A DNA stretch of 64,000 nucleotides, from the NCBI GenBank assembly GCA_037975125.1, contig CM075853.1, positions 36,716,113 to 36,780,112 on the forward strand. Direction: 5' to 3'. Positions within the stretch are counted from its first letter, which is position 1. Each line of letters opens with the position of its first letter. Made by a program: the position numbers and the translations under genes. Source of the DNA: Latrodectus hesperus. Lineage: Eukaryota; Arthropoda; Arachnida; Araneae; Theridiidae. The notes beneath the pieces are model-generated. The model was given only the letters and a program-made list of their open reading frames with translations. It was not told the DNA's origin and did no database searches. Positions 51,250 through 63,960 of this stretch are shown here, piece by piece.

Positions 51250-53900
51250 TTACCATAAAATCTCTAGTTTATGTATTTTAAAATGTACTTAACTATTTTT
51301 GTAAGTTATATAATATTTATGCAGTGATAATATATATCTCGCTTTCATGCTGGAGAGTAATAATTTTACAATATGGAAAATATTTAAATTCTAATTCATA
51401 TTGAAGAGAATAAGATTCATTTAATCTTTCAAAATCCTTGTATTTCTCTTTCATAAACTAAAAAAGTCAAATCCTTTATATTTCATAAAAAAATAATATA
51501 AAATTTGTAATATTTTATTTTAAATTGATAATATAAAGCTATTGATTTACTTTATTGCTAGATAATTTTATCGCCGTTATAAGGAATTAGTTTAATGTAT
51601 AAAGGATTGCTAATAGAAAGGAGAAAATGAATATAAATGCTTTTTTTTCCTTCATTGCTTCATTGACTTGACAGGTCTGGGTGCCCCTAACCGTCTTCAG
51701 TAATTTGCTTTTGACCATTATTTCCCCATCCTTAACCTTTAGATATCTTCAATTCAATCAATTCTTCTCGGAAGTGGCTTATCTCGAAATCTACCGTGTT
51801 TTGCTTAAAACAACCTGTACAGCCATGATCATACATTCTGCCCTATAAGTGCTCATTTAACTTAGTATTTTGAGAAATTATATTCTTAATATTTTAAATT
51901 GATAATTCAGTAACGAATCCCATGAACTTTTCCAAGATAATTATGAATGGTTCTCAGACTACTTTGAACTTAAAGGTATTTACTAATAAAAATGTATGAT
52001 TAAAATGCTGCAGTTGGGAAGTTCACTAAACAATACTTGCTTTACAGTTTGATGCATCCACTGGTTATCTTCCAGATTATTTTGAATTCGAAATTACCAG
52101 TGCTTTAAATTAAATTCGAACTTAAAATCTTAGCTAATAGCAAAATTGATTTAAATATTTGAAGTCGAGATTAGGCAAGATGAGAATTCTCATAACTGAA
52201 ATAAATGCTAATGGACATATCAGCTTAAAACTGACTAATTCCAGCAACAAATAGTAGATGGCGCCACTAAACATATAATGTATAAAACTATTTTTCTCTA
52301 AGCTAATTGCATATTTTCGTATATTTCTTTTATCCAGTAAAATTTGTTCGATAAATACTGAAATCATAATATTTTAACTATAGGAATAAAGCAATCTTTT
52401 TTTAACTTCATACAAAAATATGAATATTATTATTGATTAAAAAAAAAAAACAGGTAATTAAGAACTGTTATCGAGATTCTTTGATTTTATTTTTAGTTCT
52501 TGTGTTCTTTTCAAATTTGTTTATATGAAACATTTTACATGTATTAATTGAATATATTTTAATTTGATTATTTGTATATATTTTTAAAAAATTTAAAGAA
52601 TTTTTTGAATATGAGAAAAAATAAATAAATCAAAGAATTGAGATTCAAAAAATATTTGAATGGAATAGTAACAATATTAGATTCAAGAGCATCTGCTGAC
52701 GTATCTGAAATTTGTAATAATTTCTGTCGCATATAACAGGTGCAGTTCTGAATGTCTAAACATCTATTTAAGCTTTAGCTGAGATATTTTTATTCCTTTT
52801 AACTTGTGATTTCCTTGATAGTAAGGATCATTATTATATATAAAATGCACTGGAACCTTTTAATTTTTTGAAGATAAAAGCAATTGGCCTGAGCATAGAT
52901 TAATTAAAAGTTATTGCTATATAACAAAATCAAAAATTTATTTCATGCAAATATGATTCTACGTAAAGTGGATTGTATTGCTTTTCACTTTTATATATTG
53001 TGTAAACTTGTAGTATGAATATATATATGTGTTCAAAACAAAATATAAAATAATAAATTCATTAAGTTATAATTTGAAAATTTAGATCATATTTAAGAGA
53101 TATACATAGGTTTAACTGAAGGATTTAATATATTTGTGTTATACGTTAATAATGATAAATGACATAGTATCAATAGAGTAACAAGAAAATAATTTTAATC
53201 CATGAATATTGTTATCGTAAAAGCAATAATTTTTTAATATATGTTTGGATAAAAACAGAAGAACATCTTATGACAATCTCATTATCCCTATTTTAAACTG
53301 TTCAGAGATTGACATAAGTCATCTCTGACTTATGTCAGAGTGTAAAAATGTGTAAATTTCTACACAAAATCTCCGCCTACAGGAATATTTAACTTCTGTT
53401 TTTGAGAAATATATATTGACTTACAGATATAGTTATGTATATTGTAATAAATGTAGCCCCTTCAAACGTATATTTCAAATTTTGTTTCTTTAATATTGAT
53501 TTTATTTATTCAATTTCTAAAAACTCGTTTTTGAAAATGATCTTTCAGCAGTAGATATCGTTTCAGACAAAGTAACTAAAATTTTTAAATTGTGTGAAGA
53601 GTAGCAAAAGATCTCTCTATTATGTTAATCTTATAGAGCACTTAAACTTGACTGCTGCAGACACTAGTTTTTCTTTATAAATAATATTAGCAGTCAAAGT
53701 TAAAATCGTAGGAGAGCCCACATCCATGACAAACTGTAAAAAAGCGCCAAGCCAGAACGAAGTTCCAGAAATAGTTTGTTTTACCATATATAAGGTATCG
53801 AAATAGGATTACCAAGTTTGTCGCAAACCACAATTATCGCCAACCAAAATCATTCACGCCAAGGTTATGGGCTCTAATAGGATCCAACTGCAGTCAAAAT
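51250..53900. other. AT-rich intergenic DNA
   Basis: No gene recognised. A more complex stretch at 51655-51860 has a 34-codon minus-strand frame without known motifs. A small hairpin lies at 53310-53337. Confidence 0.45.
53310..53337. repeat. 11-bp perfect inverted repeat
   Basis: TGACATAAGTC at 53310-53320 and its exact complement at 53327-53337 around ATCTCT. The loop sequence also repeats the bases just left of the first arm in inverted form. Confidence 0.6.
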
Positions 53901-53923
53901 ATATATTCAGTAGTCAGGCAAAT

Positions 53924-54285
53924 CTAAATGTGTTTCTTTTGTGGATTTCTTATTTTTTGTTCTACAGATATGGAATCATTTTCTGCTACGGTTAAAATAG
54001 TTAATGAACTCATAATGTATTGCGAATCTTTCTTATAATGTAAAATTAGAGTGTCCAGAAATTGATTAAAAATTGTTATTTTAAAATAATATTCTTGATT
54101 TTGATGGAATAATAGAAGACTATTTTCTTGCTGGTCTTGGAAGAACAAATTTATAATCTTCCTTTGTTATTTGCTCTAAAACAAATTCCAATTTCATAAG
54201 AACAGATTTAAAAACTATTTCTGATTCACCTGTTATAATTTTACGTACAATATCATCACACAGCAGTTGAATTGAAAGTCAACTG
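53924..54285 (-). pseudogene. Decayed hAT-type transposase, central part
   Basis: Minus-strand frames include DDIVRKI, then FKSVLMKLEFVLEQITKEDY leading to KFVLPRPARK and a stop. After a frameshift YYFKITIFNQFLDTLILHY follows, continuing open to 53924. The order LPR...R, then YY+..IF.pFLD..I matches the conserved block upstream of the dimerisation region in ZMYM1-like or 52-kDa-repressor-like hAT proteins. The frame break and missing ends show it is dead. Confidence 0.5.
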
Positions 54286-54543
54286 TCACAGATTGTGAAA
54301 TCTTTGGTAAGGTCACCATTTCAGAAAATATTTTTTCCATCGAAAATGAAAAGAAACAATTAAAACTAAAGGAATCTAAAAGATTGCATGTCTCACAGAT
54401 AAACTCCTTTAATGTTAATTTCTAATTACTTTATGACATGAATCAAAGAATGAAGCAACTTCATTATCATTTAAGTTCCTCAATCCAACGTGTAGCAATT
54501 TTTTCTTCTAACGTTCTAACCCAGAACAAAAATCACATTTCAG

Positions 54544-54880
54544 AAGTGCTATCCTGATGACACTATTTCTTTTAACACACTTCATGAATGGAAAACATTT
54601 TTTAGCAATTCTTACGAATCTTTTCATTTGTATGAAATAGATAAATTTAAAAAAATGACAATCGCCAATGGGATTTTTTCTTTTATTTTACGACTTATGC
54701 AAATACTCCAGGCAAGCCATCTACACTGCAACGTCTTTGACCTTTTATAATCCCAAATCCAATTTTAATGAGTTCCTAGTTTTTTTTAAAATTGTATTAG
54801 TTGTACCTGCTACACCAAATGAAATGAATTGGCATAAAAGTGTTGTATGCGGCACATTATTAGCTGATGTTTTCAAGTGA
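54544..54880 (+). pseudogene. Possible inverted hAT-like C-terminal fragment
   Basis: On the plus strand a segment begins CYPDDTISFNTLHEWKTFF, recalling the (Y..DDLP...E...WK) block of hAT proteins. Farther on, in another frame, GKPSTLQRL and then NEFLVFFKIVLVVPATPNE recall the region before the ERSFS motif. It lies opposite in orientation to the neighbouring fragment, so a local inversion or a second element would be needed. Weak call. Confidence 0.28.
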
Positions 54881-55329
54881 TTTTTCGGATTTTAATTTGT
54901 TATATCAATTTGCGGAAATTAAATAACAGACAGAAATTCATTTCGGGAAAAAATTTTTTTTCTTCTATCCATAATCTCGATCTTTTGGAGAAAGTTTACT
55001 ACACAAAATTCATTTTTGATAATAGGACTTAGTACTTTTTCTTTTTTTTTTCATTTGCCTATTAAACACTTTTAATATCAATAAGTTTTGTTAATAAGGC
55101 TATTACATTGTGAGGATTAAATTGTTAGCTTTTAATGAGCAATGTGCATAATACTTTACATGCTGATCACGAAAGCTTTCTTTTGATTTGCTCAAGAAAC
55201 TAAAATTCCGATTAATTATTTGTTCCAGAGGTTGACTGCTAAGTTTTTTTTATGATATGGTAGTTTTTTTATAATATAAGTTTGTAAAAATTAAATAATT
55301 TTGTAAAAAAAAAAGAAAAAAATTTTATA

Positions 55330-55390
55330 CAGTAGAACTCAAATTATCTCAATCATTTGAAACCGGAACCTGTTCGGATGATTTTGATTA
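55330..55390. mobile_element. Pogo/Tigger-like terminal inverted repeat (one end)
   Basis: Starts CAGTAGAACTCAAATTATCT right after a TA and continues to AACCTGTTCGGATGATT. This matches the general pattern of pogo/Tigger ends (CAGT.GAAC.TC..TTATCCG...GTTCGGAT.AT). The opposite end was not found, so the element is a truncated non-autonomous remnant. Confidence 0.45.
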
Positions 55391-55394
55391 TATT

Positions 55395-55955
55395 TTGTTA
55401 TTATGATTTTGTTTTTGGTAACATAAAATATTTTTGATTTAAGTTGTCTGCATAATGCTTATAATTAAACAAAAATAATCTTTTTTCCCCCATCAACTCA
55501 TATGAAAAAAGTTTTAAAAAAGGTCTATAAAAGAGGATATGAAAACATGTTAAAATACTGTGTGAAAGTGAAGGGCACTCATACTTATATTGACATTCTA
55601 AAAGACTCGCTCAAATTACCCATTTCAGAATACATAAACCAACACTGAAAATGAATTTTGATAAGACAAGTAGAATATATTTATTATCGATAACAAGGAA
55701 TAAAAGTATCAACTTATCTTGAATCACTGTTTAACTGTTAAACCAGCTGGCTTAACATTCATACTGAGTCACTATTATTGATTTCGGCGATAAAATAACT
55801 TTTTTTGAAATAATCTTATGGAACAAAATATTGATACAAAAACTCAGCTCAGTTATACATGTTTAAGAAATTCGATTAACTCAACATAACAACCCGCAAT
55901 TCATAATTTATCAAATATTCCTTAACATAAACATTTTGAAATATTTTATATAATC
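55395..55955. other. AT-rich DNA, nothing recognised
   Basis: Probably the body of, or flank to, the pogo-like remnant. No open frame of note. Confidence 0.4.
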
Positions 55956-55974
55956 GTCATTTTCGTAGTAATCA

Positions 55975-56165
55975 TCATGAACTGGTGGTAAAAAGAACTA
56001 CGTTCTTCTTGGTAAAAATTTCTGGATTCGATCCCAAACACTATTGAAAAATAGAACATGGGTGTATTTTACCTTCTGCACACATGACTGTAAAAAGGGG
56101 TGCTTGAGAGTTTTACCACTTTTCTTTCTTCGGACACATGGATACTGCCGAGTATGTATAAAAAA
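55975..56165 (+). repeat. tRNA-derived SINE-like repeat
   Basis: A tRNA-like head (GAACTGGTGGTAAAAAG) is followed by a good B box, GGATTCGATCCCAAAC, and a body of about 120 bases. Confidence 0.55.
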
Positions 56166-56384
56166 GACTTTTTTATCAAGTAAGTTTATTATGTGATATC
56201 AAAGAATAATTAAATAAAATGTCTCTTTTTGAGTGTCAGATTTTTATATTTGTCACCTGATGTAATGGTTACTAAAAGTAGCTTACTGAAAGATACAGAA
56301 TAGAACTTACAGATAAGCTGTATTACATCAGATGTAGATTGCTCTGAATCAACAGCTGCAATGGATTTCATTTACAGATTCTCT

Positions 56385-56718
56385 TATTATGTATGCAGGG
56401 GAGCCTTGGACTGAATCTTTAGATTAACATGGTTTGGAATACTCGCTTATCACCAAGTGCCTCGTAAATTTGAACCACGGTCATGTGACGAGGTCTCACC
56501 GTAGCTGGCACCCTCCTCTTCACATTCACGCCACATCAGTGGAAGGACTTTGGACGCCACATATTAACATGGACACGTCCTCAACCCATGGAGCTTCAGC
56601 AATTCGGTGAGAGAGCATGCGTGGTCACTTTCCCAATCACTGACCGCGGCAAATGATGCTTCACTTAGCTGATCTTAACGGGAAGCGGCTTGAAGCTACT
56701 GAACCATAGGAGGTTACA
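56385..56718 (-). repeat. tRNA-derived SINE-like repeat with microsatellite tail
   Basis: About 330 bases of much higher GC than the flanks. Part of it (CACATTCACGCCACATCAG, then GACGCCACATATTAACATGG) fits a short repeat that I remember as frequent in spider genomes. A B-box-like motif occurs on the minus strand (GTGGTTCAAATTTACG). It abuts a compound microsatellite. Confidence 0.5.
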
Positions 56719-56867
<149 letters not shown>

Positions 56868-56869
56868 AA

Positions 56870-57470
56870 AATTCTTAAGTTACAAAGAAAAGATAGAATT
56901 AGATGTAATATCATTATTTATATATCCGTGATTCTAGCTTTCATTTGCATTATTAATTCAGGAGATCTAATTATCTAGTTATATAAAATTTTCTACTATT
57001 AGATGATAAAATGTTATTTACTATAAAAATAATTATTATAAAATTCAGGAAATAAGAAAAACATATTATTTTAAAGAAGTTACTAAAAATGATTGAGAAA
57101 AAAATTTTTAGCATAAAAAAATAATAAGAGATTCGTATGACATTTTTTTCTTTTCTAAATTTTAACGAGTGTAGATAACAAAATCTAAAACGCTTAACTT
57201 TTGGAAAAGTAGCTTACAGCATTATATCACAGAATTAAGAAAGGAATTTGTTTAATTTTTTAATTAAGTTTTTCAAAAAGCTAAAAACGAACGAAAATTT
57301 TAATATAGATTGAATCCCCTACTCTTTTCACTGCCTCAAATAGCCATGTAATACTCGCATTGGTTAAGAAAAGAAATTTTATAGATAGAAAACTTTTATA
57401 ATATTTAAGAATAAAGTTTTTAACAAATCAATAATTTGTATTAGGTTCAAACCTTATTTCCTCTAATAAT
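56870..57470. other. AT-rich DNA, nothing recognised
   Basis: No coding or repeat signal that I can support. Confidence 0.5.
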
Positions 57471-57479
57471 GAACAAAAC

Positions 57480-58035
57480 CAAAAAGCAGTTAGGATTATA
57501 CAGCGTGAAACCGGTATGTTCCCGACCACAAACACTGAAAAGCGAAACTCGTGTATAAAGAATGGGGAATATTTTTCGATATTAGGTTATTATCACTCAA
57601 ATTGTTTGTTTACTCTAACAGCCTTTTCTCAAAAGTTGATTTAATGCTTACTCGCTAAAACAAAGACAATATTAACTGTCCCAATTAAACAACGACGATA
57701 TTAGTAGAATGGTTTTATTTCAACAGTAATTTTTCATCATTCACTGTGAAATAGCTTAAAATTCCACTGCGTCAGGTTATCTTCATTTGATCACTCTATC
57801 TCGAGAAATGCTACTCTAAGACTAAACTTACTCTTTCAGGAACTGGTGAGGAAAAATTACGTATAATCCACTTCCTCTCAAATCTCAACAAAAAGCAAAA
57901 AGAGATGCGGTTTCAGTTTCCGGCACTGATAACAAAAGATTTTAATGGCTGTCGTTTGTTTGTCTTCTCTCATTGCCAACGACTCTCTTCGTAATTTTCA
58001 CCTAAAAAGCAGACGACTTTATTGAATCGAGGACC
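57480..58035 (+). promoter_or_regulatory. Likely promoter and 5' UTR of the integrin beta gene
   Basis: Composition becomes clearly less AT-rich over the 550 bases before the start codon, as expected for a promoter and first exon. No TATA box was seen near a plausible start. The exact transcription start cannot be placed. Confidence 0.4.
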
Positions 58036-58662
58036 ATGGTAAGTTTATGATATGCTATCTCTCTTACTTTATATAGTCTTGTGTAGTATATTTTTGCAGA
58101 AGGCATAAAAAATAAGTACATTTTTAAGCTTCTGATAAGAAATAGTAAAACTATTTTATTGACACAAATGAGAAAAGGACGCGCCTTTTTAATTGGAGTA
58201 TAGTTTATTGTTTTTTTTGCTTGGGCAAATTGTTCAGTTAAATTATAATTTAATTAGTCTGTGTTGAATTTTTCGTTTATAAAAGAATATAATGAACTTT
58301 TTTTATTGATGAATGAAATAAACGTTAGATTATGAGAGTTTATAGATACTATATGTAAATCCAATTATAAATTATTAATTAGTTGTTAATTAGTTAAATA
58401 TGATTTAATGATTATTATGAACGAATATTCATTTATATGTTAACAATTAATTTAATAATTATTCATTGTAGTTTGTTATTGCATTTTTGTATAGGATATT
58501 AGATGTTTTTGCATTCAATCTTGTCAAAATTTGTTTCTGAAAATAAAGTAAAATATAAAAAAACTATAATAACAGAAAAAATAATTCTTGAAATGCAGAA
58601 ATCTCTCATTAAAAATTTTTAATAGAATAAATTCAATAAAATTTTTTATCAATATATATAAA

Positions 58663-58734
<72 letters not shown>

Positions 58735-61700
58735 TTTTGAGCTAAAGAAAACTTACTGACAAAGTCTTTTTATTTTAAATTATTATTGTCATACATAAAA
58801 GTTGTTTGAAAATAGTTTTAAGTAATTAATTATTATATAATGCGCATTTTTTTCATAGCTTTTAATAGTAAATAAAGAAAAAGACAAAATGAATAGCTCT
58901 TTATCTTTTCCATATAAACGTCTTGGTAATAGGGCCAAATTATATGAAAGATTAACTTTCAGGCTATAAATACATTGATTTGAATTCTATTCCTGATTAT
59001 CAAAATTTTCAGTAGTTGATGAACACTCTTATTATGAAAATAGTCAAGAAAAAAAATATTTATTACATATTGTTCACAAACACAAAATTAATGAAAAGTT
59101 TAAATAATTTGTGAGACACGTTTGCCGAAAATAAATTAATACAGACGATATTAATCTAAACCAATTTTAATCTTTTATAAATGATATTTGTGCAAAGCAT
59201 TTAATTCCTCTGTGCACAAAATAATTACTAAACAAATTGTTTACTTAGTAAAGATTGCCTATATATTAGACATTTTAAAGCTTATATTTTGTTAAGCCTA
59301 TATGTATACAGCGAAAATATACTTTAAACACGGAATATTAAGATTAGAATTGGAAACTTAAAGAAAATGAATTATTTGTTGTAAAACAGTATTTGTGTTA
59401 CATGAATCTGGTCTTAGGAATATTGGAATTAGAAAGTACTAAAATGGAATTCTTTTAGCAAATATTCTTCATTATATGAAGAAATCAGAATGGTTATTAT
59501 AATTTTCTGATATAATTAAGCATATTTTTCATTAAATTCTAAACTTTCATTAAACTTTAAGGTACTTAGTCATACAATGGTGAAAGTCAGTATGATATTC
59601 AACATCCTCTTTTTACATCCTTTGTGTTTCACTCGTGATTCACAATATGATGTTAAACTTGATTTGTTTATCAAAAATACCATACCTTTGAAGACATTTA
59701 AACTATAAAATATCTTCAAAATTCTTGAATTTAATTTTAATTTAATTGATGAGCAATAAACAAAAATGGGACAACTTTTGGACATGAATTCATTACTAAA
59801 TTCACGTCATTAGAAAAATAAACTTAAGAATTAAATTATGTTCTTACTGATGGCATGGAAAATTGTTTATGTATAAAGTACAAGAATTTATGATCTTTTT
59901 TTGTAATATGAAGTGTTTTTGTTAATCTGAAATAATTTTTTTCTATTTAATTATCAAAATCTATTTCTTTTAAATACGCAAAGCATTTTTACACTTTTGT
60001 TTTTCCCATTTTATTTTACAAAATAGCAAAGCAGTAAAAAATATTTTACATTATAGAAAATTGCATATTATTCCATTAATGCTGCATATGCAGCAGATAT
60101 AATGCAATAAATACATACAAAATTAAATATAAAACTTGCATCATTCTAACATTGCGAAATAATGGACAATTAATAATTTTTAAGTATTCAATTTTTATTA
60201 TTAGTTTAATTGTATTCTTAATTAAGTTAACAATGAAACTATATAATTTTATTCAATATTACAACCACAGTAAACACTTATTATCTGTCACATGTAATCT
60301 AAGAAATTTATGATATTCATATTGCTTCAATTCATAGTTTAAAAAATGTTTTTAATTATAAATGGCGTTGATTGGTCAGCTATAATGTTTTATTTGAAAA
60401 TCTGAAAAATATTTTTTTATAATTTATATTAGGTTTCTATTTTACAACTTTAGATTATTGAATAAATTTAGTTTAATTAAAAATATACTTAATTTTTGAA
60501 TTTTTCTGTTATTTACCAATTTTTTTCCCTTTAGAAATACCCACCAAAATTCATTTTCATCATCATCCTTTTATTTATTCTTCATGTTCGTCATACAGGT
60601 AATTATTATTTTACGTTTTTGCTAAAAGCAGTATTTTATGAGCACTGTAAACTTGTTCCAATTCTGTAAAAAATAATAAATTGTGGTCGCACGTCATCAT
60701 GAATCATTACCTTGCCCTCAGTTGCAATCCTGTTAGTATTCCTTTCCGTTCTGGAATAATATCGATATATCTTAACGAGAAACAATATCGATATTTCTTA
60801 ATCATAAACACTTCGATCAGGAAATATCGCAACTTTAAATAAAAGTTTTACAGTCAAATAGTTTTTACAATATACTTGAATTTTACTTTTTAATTGCGTA
60901 ACTATAACATAATATTAACAAGCATATTTATTTAAATAATCACTTATTTGATTACTATATAGTGATATTGATCTGCTGTGACGTCATAATCTTATGACTG
61001 AAAAGATAGAATCCTTATTATTTCAAATCAACTCACTCATTTCATAATACGAAAAGTAATATAAAGGTATCTTTTCTCTAAAAATTGTAAAAAATGTCTA
61101 TATCGTACATAATATTAGAGAGGGAAAATGCATAATATTTATTATACAAGCAACTTATAAATTTGCATTTTAATTACCGTACATATTTCTTCATGCAATG
61201 AAATCAACGTTTTTGTATAAAATTATACATGGTTTTCTGTTTTACTCTTGACATATTCTTTAAATAGGCCGAGATGCATCTGAGTTTTTTTAAATGCTAT
61301 TATCATAATCAGTTGAATATGACAATGAACCACCACAATTAATATTACTTCCAACTTAAAAATAAATTAGTCAGTATGATTTATCAAGAGAGATAATTCA
61401 ATGTCTTCTTTATCCTTTACAATTTTTTAAACTTCAACAATATTTGCTTGCTGATTTTATATTTATGTTAAAAAAATTTTCAGTATAATTTATTTGTTAG
61501 AATTAATTTAAATTCATTTTTACTGTTTATTTAAATATTCAGGTTAGGCAAATTTTGCAAGATGAAACAGTGTTAATTAGTTTTATACTTACGCGTTACT
61601 CTTTAGCAGATAAAATTATCATTTCTAACTTGTGACAGCGTGATTAATTACAAATTGTGTTAAATGAATCACAAATTAATTTATTTTGTTAATCAAAGAC

Positions 61701-62968
61701 GGTAAAAATATTTGAAACTGCTAAGTGAACAGTCTAAAAAATAAAGGCTTATGAGATATTAAAACATCTGTCACGTCTTACTTTTTGGAAAGTGTTTTCA
61801 TTGATAGAAAAATGTGCTTACGTGTCACATGACAGAAAAGACAATAAATAAAAACAAGCATCCACCTTTGCACATGCACATACGAAAGGCATTACGCAGC
61901 ATTCATCCTTCATTGCTTAACATAAGCTAAGAATCGAACTCATCTTGGTCTTGTGGTAAGACTACCTCCTTCCACTTCGAAAAGGTAGTCTTACCACAAA
62001 ACCACGGTGAAATCATAGATTCTAGAAATATGTTCAATTTATAGTTTGTTTTGGATTGATATGTTAAAGGATATGCTAGAAACAGAAGAAAACAATTTAT
62101 TATTTTCTTCTATAGGTTATTATGGACATAGGCAGGACTAAGTTGGTTATATGATACTTTTAGAATTTGATATGTTTCTAGACGAGTTAATTGTGTACTC
62201 TTTAACATTATAATAAAATTAAAAATAAAATTCATTTAACAGACAATTGAAACTTTGGCAAAGATTGTTTTGGGTTATTAAAAATAATTGTATCAATCTC
62301 TTTTTATGCATAATGTGCTACTATAATTGAAAGGCTTTCAATTTTGCACTTTTCTTTTAAACAAAGATTGTGAATTCTTAATTTTTTTCTATTCATGGTT
62401 ATAGAAGAAAGCTTTCTTTCTTATTGCCTAATTCCATGCATAAGCAAAAATTTAGGAAATATAGATTTTAATTTCCTTTGATGTTTGCAATATTGCTTTT
62501 TATCCTCCTTTTTAAAAAATTTATTTTATTTGAATAAAACAAGTTTACAATATAATACTGATATTATTAAAAATTTCTTTATTAATTATAAATACATTCC
62601 CTCACCTTTCTTGATGTATATTTTAATTAAAAAAATAAATCTAAGGACACTTCTAATTGGACTGATATATTTGTCTAAAATATTTTTCATTATAATCTTA
62701 AAAAATATCAATTTAAATAATTACGATCGCAAATTTTCTTAATTTTTTATATCAAAAGATTACAGCTAAAATTGCTTTCGGAAAAATCTACAAAATCTTA
62801 ATTAAATGCTGTTATTTTGGTTAAAATATCATAATGTGAAAAATATGAATCCAGTTTTTAAGAGTTTTTACAATTTTTCTAGCTGTTCTTGCTAATGTGT
62901 GCATTACTAAAGATACATGCTCTCTGTGCATCCGAGAAAATCCTGTCTGCGCATGGTGTTCAGAAGAG
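58036..62968 (+). CDS. Integrin beta subunit, N-terminal part (gene continues past the window)
   Basis: Integrin beta chains pair with alpha chains at the plasma membrane and link matrix to the cytoskeleton. Visible coding exons: 58036-58038 (the ATG alone), 60535-60598 and 62883-62968, all with GT..AG borders and closing in phase to 51 residues. Residues 1-28 form a signal peptide (KYPPK, then FIFIIILLFIL). The PSI domain starts at residue 29: cysteines 29, 35, 38, 45 and 48 with CSLCIRENPVCAWC match the integrin pattern C..C......C.WC. The last exon ends in phase 0 at 62968; the next exon should carry the rest of the PSI domain and is not seen before 64000. Another PSI protein is possible but this spacing is typical of integrin beta. 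Confidence 0.85.
58666..58734. repeat. (AT)n microsatellite in integrin intron 1
   Basis: About 60 bases of AT followed by a few AC units, 630 bases into the first integrin intron. Confidence 0.96.
61880..62030 (-). repeat. tRNA-derived SINE-like repeat with a 22-bp hairpin
   Basis: On the minus strand a B-box-like GAGTTCGATTCTTAGC lies downstream of two inverted copies of a tRNA-like arm. The arms at 61946-61967 and 61983-62004 pair at 21 of 22 positions around a 15-base loop, and the one mismatch becomes G.U in a minus-strand RNA. It lies in the second integrin intron. Confidence 0.65.
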
Positions 62969-63329
62969 GTAATAAAATATAATTTACAACATATATATGC
63001 TCATGAACTATTTCATTTGTATAATTCATAAATATTTTCATTTGTTAATCTGCTACACAAAATTCTCGTTTTTAACGAACTAATAGGAAGCGGTAAAATA
63101 GTTCTTAATATCGAAAGTTTATAAAATAAGTGTTAGATCTTAAAACTAATTTTTTTTACTAAACATCACCCTCTTCATAAATAAAGAACTATTAGAAAAA
63201 ATCATTTAGTATACACAATATACAAAATACATGGAAAATAAAATTCTCACTTTAAACAATTTTTGCTTATATTTGTTTAATGAAAAATTAGGGATTCTTT
63301 TCTTTCTTCTCTGTTTCAAAACTTAATTT

Positions 63330-63960
63330 TAAAAGATATTTTCTCATCTTTTTTGACGTAAGAAAGCACTTCACACTTGCTTTTCGACCGAAAAATACCT
63401 CAATATTATTCGCTATACATCTGCTTGTTTTACAGATTGTCGCAGATCATCATTCTTTCTTGTTTGATGTCTAAAAGGTCTTTCTTTTCCTCATGTCTTA
63501 TGCTCATAGGCCTTTAATCAACTGATACATCTTACGTATAAATTACAACGGCACCTTCCCTCAAGTCGTTAGGTAAATAGTCTTCATCAGTTTGGTGATA
63601 TCTTTAATAAAGCCTGTGCCCGTCAAAACGACTTAGATAACGCTTCTTTTCTGCAACATCACTTCAAGTATAAATTGACAAGTGCATTGTAACTAAAGCG
63701 TCAATATCATGAGGTGATTCCAAACCATGGTCAATTTTCCAAAAGAACTTCACAATATCTTCACTTGAAGATATTGATTATACTCTGATTCATGAGTTGT
63801 AAGATAGGAATGAAATTAAATGGAAGAAATTCCATATGAACTGGTTGAAAATGTCTGGCATTTCAATATTAGCAGTGCATCTAGCTATCCACAATTCGAA
63901 GGATTACAATTCTCTAATAAAAGCAACGATTTAAATTTCTCAGAAAAAAAATCAGATAAT
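63330..63960 (-). pseudogene. Unrecognised broken coding sequence in the last visible integrin intron
   Basis: The minus strand from about 63775 to 63530 keeps one frame with only three stops in about 80 codons: SEDIVKFFWKIDHGLESPHD, IDALVTMHLSIYT, then DVAEKKRYLSRFDGHRLY and LPNDLREGAVVIYT. Related codon-like sequence continues to about 63330 (KERPFRHQTRKNDDLRQSVK) and, in another frame, up to 63960. It looks like a decayed gene or transposon open frame. I do not recognise the family. Confidence 0.4.

Noticed and set aside
51732..51836. 34-codon minus-strand frame with a CTGC-like cysteine pair
   Set aside because: Too short, no clear acceptor or donor and no known motif; left as part of an unclassified segment.
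60979..60986. TGACGTCA palindrome as a CRE site
   Set aside because: An eight-base match in an intron, without other sites or conservation, is expected by chance.
62485..62742. 85-codon plus-strand frame in an integrin intron
   Set aside because: It is almost only Ile, Leu, Phe, Asn and Lys, as expected from AT-rich DNA, and lies in a supported intron.
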